This document shows positions 1 through 4,965 of a stretch of DNA of 7,721 bases, piece by piece. Made by a program: the position numbers and the translations under genes. Below the pieces are notes generated by a model. The model searched no databases. It saw only the letters and a program-made list of their open reading frames with translations, and was not told where the DNA came from. The first letter of the stretch is position 1. Each line of letters starts with the position of its first letter. This stretch comes from Bacteroidales bacterium (lineage in GTDB: Bacteria > Bacteroidota > Bacteroidia > Bacteroidales > JAFGXI01), in contig JALSQC010000341.1 of the NCBI GenBank assembly GCA_026985625.1, forward strand, positions 1-7,721, in the 5' to 3' direction.

Positions 1-491
1 TAGTATCTTTTTTTTTGTTTTCGATAAATACTTTTTCGCAAAACAAATCTAAAATAAAATATTATTTTGCTTATAATATAACACTAAACCCTGATGGTTC
101 AAGTGTGCATTATGCAATATTAAAAATACTACCAAATAAAAAACGCGAAATTATTACGTTAACAAAAACCGATTGGATTTTACAAGCAGCAGGAAAACAA
201 AAATCATTGGCAAATCCCGATACCGTAAATTATTTTAAAAAATATTTAATACGCTGGCAAACTGTTGATCAACTTTGGAAATTGCGTTACTCAGAGTTTC
301 CTTATCGTCGCAAAACCGATAAACAAGGTTGGGCTCGAAAAAAATTTGCTCCGTCGCAAGCCCAACTAAAAATTTTACAAAACTACGGTATTAAATATAT
401 TACCGATTATTTTTACGGCAAAAATGCTTTTAAATTGTTAAAAGATATACAAGACGGCGAATGGGTTGCAAACTACGAAAGCATACAATAA
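1..491 (+). CDS. Secreted protein of unknown family, 5' end cut by window edge
   Basis: I do not recognise this family. The frame is open from the first complete codon (GTA at 3-5) to TAA at 489-491. The first possible start inside the window is a TTG at 15, but I think it is not the true start. Codons before and after it read VSFF-LFSINTFSQ, which looks like the last part of a signal peptide with cleavage just before the Gln, a common pattern in Bacteroidota. The true start would then lie a short way upstream of the window. The mature part is about 150 residues, mixed alpha/beta in character, with many aromatic and Lys residues (for example KYYFAYNITLNPDGS near its start, then W, Y and F spread throughout). 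It has no lipobox and no further membrane segment. It is probably periplasmic or exported. Existence of the gene is well supported by codon use; the function is unknown. Confidence 0.75.
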   Translation, partial: VSFFLFSINTFSQNKSKIKYYFAYNITLNPDGSSVHYAILKILPNKKREIITLTKTDWILQAAGKQKSLANPDTVNYFKKYLIRWQTVDQLWKLRYSEFPYRRKTDKQGWARKKFAPSQAQLKILQNYGIKYITDYFYGKNAFKLLKDIQDGEWVANYESIQ

Positions 492-515
492 TTAAAATAC
501 TTTTAAAGAATACAA

Positions 516-540
516 AATTTAGTATATAAATTAATTTTTG
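516..540 (+). terminator. Possible weak A/T hairpin after the first gene
   Basis: AATTTA (516-521) and TAAATT (527-532) form a 6-bp stem with a 5-base loop, followed by TTTTT at 535-539. It lies 25 bases after the stop codon at 489-491. The stem contains only A-T pairs, so in this AT-rich background it could be chance. Confidence 0.2.
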
Positions 541-548
541 TATCTTTA
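541..548 (+). promoter_or_regulatory. Possible -7 box before the DUF4349 gene
   Basis: TATCTTTA matches the Bacteroidota -7 consensus TAnnTTTG in all but the last base. It is the best match in the 134-base gap before the start at 626. I see no clear -33 TTG or TTTG at the right distance; the nearest is TTTA at 518-521. This start would give a leader of about 75 bases. Confidence 0.25.
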
Positions 549-625
549 TAAAATCTTTAATATTATATTATTATAAAATTATTTTAGAAGATAAATTAAA
601 ATTCACAAAATATAAAACAAAAAAA

Positions 626-1504
626 ATGAAAAAAATAATTTTTTTATCGTTAATAATATCAACATTTATATTTATAAAATGTAGTGGAAACAGCGGAGAT
701 TATTTACCTCCCGATAACGAATACTATGCCGAAAAATCATATAGTCAAGACCCTGCATATGATACAGATGATGAAATAAATGACAATACTAACAAGTCAA
801 AGCAAAGCAACTCCGAAGAAACATTTGACATAAAAGAAAAAATTATAAAAACAGCTAATATTACAATTAAAGTCGATAATTACGACAAATATATTAATGA
901 CGCAAAAAATATTATCAAAAAATTTAAAGCTAAAATAATTAACGAAAACGAAACATCATATTACTACGAAATTTCAAACACTATCGAAATACAAGTTAAT
1001 TATAATTTATTTGATAGTTTAATACAATCTCTTATTAAAAACAAAAATGTATTATCAAAAGAAATATCGGCACAAGACGTTACAAAAGAATATATAGATG
1101 TAACTGCACGATTAAAAAGCAAAAAATTAGTTCGCGACAAATATTCGGAATTATTAAAAAAAGCAAAAAACATTAAAGAAATTCTCGAAATACAAGATAA
1201 ATTACAAGAAATACAAGAAGAAATAGAAGTAAAACAAGGAGAACTTGCATATTTAAACAACAAAACAAAATACAGCACAATAAACCTTACAATAAAACAA
1301 GAAAACAATAATACCGAAATATATCAACCCAAATTTTCATCAAAAATAGCAAAAAGTTTTAAATCAGGTTGGGAAGGATTAAAAGATATATTATTAGGCA
1401 TTATATTTTTATGGCCTTTTTGGTTAATTTTAACAATTATATATTTGTTAATTAGATATTTTTTAAAAAAAAGAAAAGCAAAAAAACTAAATAAAAAAGA
1501 ATAA
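626..1504 (+). CDS. DUF4349 domain lipoprotein with C-terminal membrane segment
   Basis: A 292-residue envelope protein of the DUF4349 family, whose biochemical role is not established. Residues 1-18 form a lipoprotein signal (MKK, a hydrophobic stretch, then FIKC with Cys19 as the lipidation site). Residues 20-70 are a polar, acidic and Asn-rich linker. The DUF4349 core is about 71-225: it opens with KIIKTANITIKVDNYD, contains the typical VTKEYIDVTARLKSKK (152-167), then a heptad-rich helical hairpin (about 168-212), and closes with KYSTINLTIK. Residues 246-252 (KSGWEGL) lead into a hydrophobic segment (about 254-280) and a strongly basic tail. The layout suggests a protein anchored at both ends, so the inner membrane with the core in the periplasm is more likely than the outer membrane. 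ATG at 626 is the only start that gives an intact lipobox. It appears to be a single-gene unit. Family assignment is confident, function is not. Confidence 0.88.
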   Translation: MKKIIFLSLIISTFIFIKCSGNSGDYLPPDNEYYAEKSYSQDPAYDTDDEINDNTNKSKQSNSEETFDIKEKIIKTANITIKVDNYDKYINDAKNIIKKFKAKIINENETSYYYEISNTIEIQVNYNLFDSLIQSLIKNKNVLSKEISAQDVTKEYIDVTARLKSKKLVRDKYSELLKKAKNIKEILEIQDKLQEIQEEIEVKQGELAYLNNKTKYSTINLTIKQENNNTEIYQPKFSSKIAKSFKSGWEGLKDILLGIIFLWPFWLILTIIYLLIRYFLKKRKAKKLNKKE

Positions 1505-1530
1505 AAAAAAATTGATTTTTTTCTTTTTTT
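1503..1530 (+). terminator. Possible A/T hairpin and T-run after the DUF4349 gene
   Basis: Directly after the TAA at 1502-1504, seven A (1505-1511) can pair with seven T (1516-1522) around a TTGA loop, followed by C and seven more T (1524-1530). The shape resembles an intrinsic terminator, but the stem has no G-C pair, so its stability is low. The downstream gene starts 102 bases later, which agrees with a transcript end here. Confidence 0.35.
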
Positions 1531-1544
1531 AAAAAATAGATAAT

Positions 1545-1552
1545 AATATTTG
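1545..1552 (+). promoter_or_regulatory. Possible -7 box before the PKD/T9SS gene
   Basis: AATATTTG followed by C matches TAnnTTTG in five of its six fixed positions; only the first T is missing. It lies 55 bases before the ATG at 1607. No -33 element is convincing; the TTG at 1512-1514 is too far away. Low confidence. Confidence 0.22.
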
Positions 1553-1606
1553 CGAAGTTAAGTATTTAATAATATTTTTATAAATTAAAGTTTTTTATAA
1601 TTTTTA

Positions 1607-2452
1607 ATGAAAAAATATTTAATAATTATAATATTAGTTTTATTTGTATTGTCTGCAAAATCGCAAATGTTTGTAAATTTTGGAGCCGATACAACATATG
1701 CTTGCGATAGCGTTTTAGTTAGTTTTAAAGACTCTTCGGCAGCATTCGGTGGAATAACAAAATGGCATTGGGATTTTGGAAACAACAAAACCGACTCGGT
1801 TAAAAATCCTATTTGTTTTTATGATACATCGGGAGTTTACACAGTAAAATTAAAAGTATGGAGTCCTACACAGGTTGACTCTTTAATTAAAAAAAACTAC
1901 ATAATAGTGCGAAAAAAACCAACAGCAAGTTTTACAATTAACCCAAATCCCGATTATTACTTAAACGATACATTAATATTAGCATCGTATTATTACTTAT
2001 TATCCGACAACTCTATTAAAGATACGTTAGAATATAAATACTCGTGGGATTTTAATACAGGAACATTTACCGATTCTACAGCAAAACTTGTTTATAAGTT
2101 TTCAAAAGCAGGAAATTATAAAATAGGAATGATAATAAATGCAAACTATGGTTGCATAGATACCACTTACAAGACAATAGATGTTACCGACGATTTAATA
2201 GTGCCAACAGTGTTTACCCCAAATGGAGATGGGGTTAACGATGTTTTTTACATAAAAACAAACGGAAACGATATTTATACAATAGAGATTTATAATCGCT
2301 ACGGAACAATTGTTTATAAATACTCTGCCAAACAAATATATTGGGACGGAAGAACTTCTGCAGGAGTAAGTGTCGACGACGGAACATATTATTATGTTAT
2401 ATCATCGGAAAACGGACAATCAAAAGCAGGTTATTTTCTTATAAACCGATAA
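1607..2452 (+). CDS. PKD-like surface protein with T9SS type B (gliding-motility-type) C-terminal sorting domain
   Basis: A 281-residue protein exported by Sec and then by the type IX secretion system to the cell surface. Residues 1-19 are a signal peptide (MKKYLIIIIL, ending SAKS before Gln20). Two PKD-like beta-sandwich domains follow: about 22-102, with WHWDFGN at 53-59 and YTVKLKV at 78-84, and about 106-194, with the corresponding YSWDFNTG at 145-152. The last 83 residues are a type B sorting domain: VPTVFTPNGDGVNDVFYI (199-216), then IEIYNRYGTIVYK, WDGR (246-249), DGTYYYVI and the closing GYFLINR. In known systems this domain type is recognised together with PorP/SprF-like outer-membrane partners; none lies in this window. 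At 281 residues it is short for such cargo. Cys33, Cys70 and Cys183 are exposed candidates for disulfides. No enzyme domain is visible, so an adhesive or structural role is only an inference. The start is the only ATG that gives the signal peptide. Confidence 0.93.
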   Translation: MKKYLIIIILVLFVLSAKSQMFVNFGADTTYACDSVLVSFKDSSAAFGGITKWHWDFGNNKTDSVKNPICFYDTSGVYTVKLKVWSPTQVDSLIKKNYIIVRKKPTASFTINPNPDYYLNDTLILASYYYLLSDNSIKDTLEYKYSWDFNTGTFTDSTAKLVYKFSKAGNYKIGMIINANYGCIDTTYKTIDVTDDLIVPTVFTPNGDGVNDVFYIKTNGNDIYTIEIYNRYGTIVYKYSAKQIYWDGRTSAGVSVDDGTYYYVISSENGQSKAGYFLINR

Positions 2453-2477
2453 CATAAGCATATATCTTTTTATTAAA

Positions 2478-2519
2478 ATGAAACCAACGATAGTAATTAT
2501 TTTAGCACACATAAAATAA
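2478..2519 (+). other. 13-codon mini-ORF before the glycosyltransferase gene
   Basis: ATG at 2478 opens a frame reading MKPTIVIILAHIK, closed by TAA at 2517-2519, within the 98-base gap before the glycosyltransferase. It could be a leader peptide, a decayed copy of a glycosyltransferase N-terminus (the following gene begins MKISVVIITF), or chance. Nothing shows that it is translated. Confidence 0.15.
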
Positions 2520-2520
2520 T

Positions 2521-2545
2521 TGTAATTTATAAAAACAAAATTACA
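2521..2545. repeat. 8-bp inverted repeat just before the glycosyltransferase start
   Basis: TGTAATTT (2521-2528) and AAATTACA (2538-2545) are perfect reverse complements around a 9-base spacer. The right arm ends 5 bases before the ATG at 2551. As DNA it could be an operator; as RNA a hairpin near the start codon. No T-run follows, so it does not look like a terminator. One G-C pair per arm makes it somewhat better than background A/T pairing. Confidence 0.3.
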
Positions 2546-2550
2546 GACAA

Positions 2551-3318
2551 ATGAAGATATCCGTAGTAATAATTACTTTTAACGAACAAAAAAACATCGA
2601 ACGTTGTTTATTGTCTGTAAAAGATATTGCCGACGAAATTATTATTTTAGACTCATTATCTACCGATAAAACAAAAGAAATTTGTTTAAAATATAACGTT
2701 AAATTTTTTGAACAAAAATTTCTTGGACATATAGAACAAAAAAACAAAGCAATGCAACTTGCTACAAACGATTATGTTTTATCGCTCGATGCCGATGAGG
2801 CTTTATCCGACAAATTAAAAACCGAAATAAAAAAAATTAAAAAAAATTGTAATTACGATGCTTATATTTTTAATCGTTTAAATAACTATTGCGGAAAATG
2901 GATAAAACATTGTGGATGGTATCCCGACAAAAAATTACGACTTTGGAATCGAAAAAAAGGACAATGGGGAGGAACAAATCCTCACGATAAAGTAATTATG
3001 CAAAACAACACAAAAATAAAATATATTAATGCCGATTTGTTACATTACTCTTATTACGCTGTAAACGAGCATATTATACAATCCGATAAATTTGCGAAAA
3101 TTGCAGCTAAAGCTTATTTTAAAAACAAAAAAAAATCAACATTTATAACTCCATATTACAAAGTTGTATGGAAATTTATAAACTGTTATTTTATAAAAAC
3201 AGGATTTCTCGAAAAAAAATACGGTTTTACAATCTGCAAAATATCAGCAAACGAAACTTTTAAAAAATACAAAAATCTTAACTCGTTATACAAAAACTCT
3301 GTTAAACAACAAGATTAA
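2551..3318 (+). CDS. Family 2 glycosyltransferase, WaaE/KdtX-like
   Basis: A 255-residue GT-A fold enzyme, probably transferring a sugar from a nucleotide donor onto a lipopolysaccharide core or other envelope glycan on the cytoplasmic face of the membrane. The N-terminal nucleotide-binding part begins MKISVVIITFNEQKNIERCL, with ILDSLSTDKT at 32-41. The metal-binding motif is LDADE (79-83, Asp80 and Asp82). The acceptor half carries CGWYPDKKLRLWNRKKGQWG (121-140) and NPHDKV (143-148), a pattern typical of the WaaE/KdtX group of core glucosyltransferases. The C-terminal part (about 198-240) is aromatic and basic and may lie on the membrane, without a clear transmembrane helix. Length fits the family. 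The exact sugar and acceptor cannot be read from the sequence. It converges on the TPR lipoprotein gene and overlaps it by 4 bases. The next + strand envelope gene, the flippase, is 1.6 kb away, so a shared pathway is possible but not shown. Confidence 0.92.
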   Translation: MKISVVIITFNEQKNIERCLLSVKDIADEIIILDSLSTDKTKEICLKYNVKFFEQKFLGHIEQKNKAMQLATNDYVLSLDADEALSDKLKTEIKKIKKNCNYDAYIFNRLNNYCGKWIKHCGWYPDKKLRLWNRKKGQWGGTNPHDKVIMQNNTKIKYINADLLHYSYYAVNEHIIQSDKFAKIAAKAYFKNKKKSTFITPYYKVVWKFINCYFIKTGFLEKKYGFTICKISANETFKKYKNLNSLYKNSVKQQD

Positions 3319-3329
3319 TTTTGTTGTTT
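3304..3329. terminator. Possible bidirectional terminator over two convergent stop codons
   Basis: AAACAACAA (3304-3312) and TTGTTGTTT (3321-3329) are perfect 9-bp reverse complements; the 8-base centre holds TTAA at 3315-3318, which forms the stop codon of both convergent genes. Within the centre A3314-T3319 can also pair. A T-rich but interrupted tract follows on either side (CGATTTTTATC on +; GAGTTTTTG on the minus strand). With no spacer between the genes this is the natural place for a two-way terminator, though the U-tracts are poor. Confidence 0.5.
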
Positions 3330-3857
3330 GTTTCGATTTTTATCCTCGAACGATTTTATTAACTCGGCAGGCGATTTTCCAAGATTCTCGAGTAAAGCTC
3401 CCGCATCGTCAACAAAATCATCATTAGGAAATTTAGCAATAAATTCTTCATACGATTTTTTTGCATTTTTTATATCGTGCAAAATATTATCGTAAACAAA
3501 TCCTTTTAAAAAATAACAAGTTGATATTTTCTTAAAATCGGGATAATTTTTTATTATTTTATCTAAATATATTATTGTTTGACTACCTAAATTAAGTGTC
3601 TGTGCAAGCTGTGCCGACTTAAACAAATAATTAACCGACAAGGAGTCTTTTGGATAATTTTCGGCAAAATCGGCATATTTAATCATAGCTTTTTTTGCCA
3701 AATCGGCATTAAAACTATCGGTTACCGCATACAAAATCGAATCTAAAGACTGTAATTCTAACCTGTCTTTTTCTTTTTGCGATAAATTTGTTGTTTTTGT
3801 GTTACACGATACAAAAATTACAATAGTAGCTATTAATATAAAATATATTTTTTTCAT
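3315..3857 (-). CDS. Tetratricopeptide-repeat lipoprotein
   Basis: A 180-residue lipoprotein, read right to left. Residues 1-17 are the signal (MKKIYFILIATIVIFVS) with Cys18 as the lipidation site. After a short linker come helical pairs with TPR character: about 52-72 (AKKAMIKYADFAENYPKDS), 76-106 (ending YLDKIIKNYPDF) and 114-147 (KGFVYDNILHDIKNAKKSYE, then EFIAKFPNDDF). The recurring YP/FP plus acidic ends are typical of envelope TPR proteins such as the C-terminal part of CpoB/YbgF and of BamD-like lipoproteins. It is shorter than either and lacks the CpoB N-terminal coiled coil, so I do not use those names. It is the last gene of the ruvX-def operon, 8 bases after def. From memory, a TPR protein near def and ruvX recurs in Bacteroidales, but its job is unknown to me. 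The final 12 bases lie in a palindrome shared with the convergent glycosyltransferase gene. Confidence 0.85.
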   Translation of the reverse strand: MKKIYFILIATIVIFVSCNTKTTNLSQKEKDRLELQSLDSILYAVTDSFNADLAKKAMIKYADFAENYPKDSLSVNYLFKSAQLAQTLNLGSQTIIYLDKIIKNYPDFKKISTCYFLKGFVYDNILHDIKNAKKSYEEFIAKFPNDDFVDDAGALLENLGKSPAELIKSFEDKNRNKQQN

Positions 3858-3865
3858 TTTCGATG

Positions 3866-4420
3866 TTATTTGTTTAATATAAATTTATAATTTATTGATA
3901 TTTTATTTTTTGATATTGCCGTAAGTTTCGATTTTAAAAGTTTACGTTTTAAAGGAGAAAGACGGTCGGTAAATAAAACACCGTCTAAATGGTCATACTC
4001 GTGTTGCATAATACGAGCTTTTATGCCATCAAAAACCTCATCGTGAAAATTCCAATCCCTATCGTAATATTTTAATCTAAAACTTGGTTTTCGTTTAACA
4101 TCTTCGCGGATATTTGGTATGCTTAAACACCCCTCGTTAAATAACCATTCTTTGCCATTTTCTTCGCTCATTTGCGGATTAATAAAAACCTGTTTAAAGC
4201 CTTTAACATCGGGGTAATCTTCGGACATAGGCTCGGCATCAATTATAAAAACACGAATAGATTTATTTATTTGAGGAGCTGCCAACCCAACACCGTCGGA
4301 GCTATACATTGTCTCAAACATATTATCAATAATCTCTTGCAGATTAGGATAATCTTTGTCTATATCTTTTGTTTTTTTTCTTAAAACAGGATTTCCGTAT
4401 ATTGCTATTGGATAAATCAT
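3866..4420 (-). CDS. def: Peptide deformylase
   Basis: Removes the formyl group from the N-terminal formyl-methionine of nascent proteins at the ribosome, using a divalent metal, usually iron. All three signature motifs are intact in this 184-residue protein: GVGLAAPQ at 43-50, EGCLS at 96-100 with metal ligand Cys98, and HEYDH at 140-144 with ligands His140 and His144 and catalytic Glu141. The N-terminus (MIYPIAIYGNPVLRKKT) and length fit bacterial type 1 deformylases. The insertion between the first two motifs (about 62-75, with SEDYP) is of the kind seen in Bacteroidota sequences. The C-terminal tail (about 156-184) is basic and probably helical. The start ATG overlaps the TGA of ruvX as ATGA (4417-4420), so translation is likely coupled; no separate promoter is needed. 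Assignment is very confident. Confidence 0.97.
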   Translation of the reverse strand: MIYPIAIYGNPVLRKKTKDIDKDYPNLQEIIDNMFETMYSSDGVGLAAPQINKSIRVFIIDAEPMSEDYPDVKGFKQVFINPQMSEENGKEWLFNEGCLSIPNIREDVKRKPSFRLKYYDRDWNFHDEVFDGIKARIMQHEYDHLDGVLFTDRLSPLKRKLLKSKLTAISKNKISINYKFILNK

Positions 4421-4842
4421 ATTACATTATTGTTTTTTTGTTCTAAATAAGTTTGTAAAATTACTGTTGCCGATATTTTATCAAGCAATTCTTTTTTTTG
4501 CCGTGTTTTTTTTTTAGCACCGGCATCTATTAACGAACGTTGAGCTATTTTTGATGTAAAACGTTCGTCTATATAAATTAATTTAACATAGGGAAATGTT
4601 TTTTTTAATTTATTTGCAAAAGGTTTTATGTATCTCATCGATTCGGAGTCGGTATTGTTCATTTGTTTTGCATATCCTAAAACAAAAGCATCTACTTGCT
4701 CGGTTCTTAAATAATTTATAAGATAATCAAAAATATCTTTTGAATGAACAGTTGTTAGCGGGTTTGCTATAATCTGCAAACTATCGGTTACTGCCAAACC
4801 AACTCGTTTTTGTCCATAATCTATTGCTAATATTCGTCCCAT
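4417..4842 (-). CDS. ruvX: RuvX/YqgF family putative Holliday junction resolvase
   Basis: An RNase H-fold nuclease of the RuvX/YqgF family (pre-16S rRNA processing and/or Holliday junction resolution; the in vivo role differs between studies). I start it at the ATG at 4842 (141 residues), because family members begin exactly with MGRILAIDYG. The open frame continues up to 4944, but those 34 residues are not family-like and would cover the promoter region. Acidic catalytic positions are visible: Asp8 in AIDYG, DERFTS at 92-97, and Asp121 in LLDKISATVILQTYLE. The motif usually written G-x-P reads LGYAKQMNN here, with Ala in place of Pro, a mild deviation. It is the first gene of the operon, ending in ATGA shared with def. 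A possible -7 box sits directly before the start, which would make the transcript almost leaderless. Confidence 0.94.
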   Translation of the reverse strand: MGRILAIDYGQKRVGLAVTDSLQIIANPLTTVHSKDIFDYLINYLRTEQVDAFVLGYAKQMNNTDSESMRYIKPFANKLKKTFPYVKLIYIDERFTSKIAQRSLIDAGAKKKTRQKKELLDKISATVILQTYLEQKNNNVI

Positions 4843-4847
4843 CTTTG

Positions 4848-4855
4848 CAAAAATA
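4848..4855 (-). promoter_or_regulatory. Candidate -7 box of the ruvX-def operon
   Basis: On the minus strand this reads TATTTTTG, an exact match to TAnnTTTG, followed by C. It ends only 5 bases before the ruvX ATG at 4842, so transcription would start at or within a few bases of the start codon. The -33 region has a T-run (minus-strand TTTTTTTA, about 17 bases upstream) rather than a TTG. It is the only such match between 4843 and 4990. Confidence 0.4.
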
Positions 4856-4933
4856 ATAAAGCTTTTGTAAGATAAAAAAATCTTTTTAAAATGCTTAACA
4901 TAAATTAACCTATTAATCACAATTAATTTTATA

Positions 4934-4941
4934 TATATTTG
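4934..4941 (+). promoter_or_regulatory. Candidate -7 box of the flippase-porin-ubiX unit
   Basis: TATATTTG, followed by C, matches TAnnTTTG exactly. Transcription from it would start near 4946, about 20 bases before the GTG at 4966. No TTG -33 element is visible at the expected distance (about 4908-4916 reads AACCTATTA). The box contains a TTG (4939-4941) that is in frame with the flippase, which is the reason to doubt that TTG as a start codon. Confidence 0.45.
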
Positions 4942-4965
4942 CATAATACGAAAAATAACAGGTTT

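Noticed and set aside
1000..1308. Open frame on the minus strand inside the DUF4349 gene
   Set aside because: It lies opposite a well-supported coding region; its Cys/Ser/Phe-rich translation is what the reverse of Lys/Glu-rich codons gives.
3315..3857. Calling the TPR lipoprotein CpoB/YbgF or BamD
   Set aside because: It has TPR-like pairs and a lipobox but is shorter, lacks the CpoB coiled coil, and has no tol-pal or bam neighbours.
4172..4384. Open frame on the plus strand inside def
   Set aside because: It is antisense to a deformylase with intact motifs and has no domain character of its own.
4843..4944. N-terminal extension of RuvX by 34 residues
   Set aside because: The frame is open, but family members begin at MGRILAIDYG; the extra residues have no family similarity and would run through the divergent promoter region.
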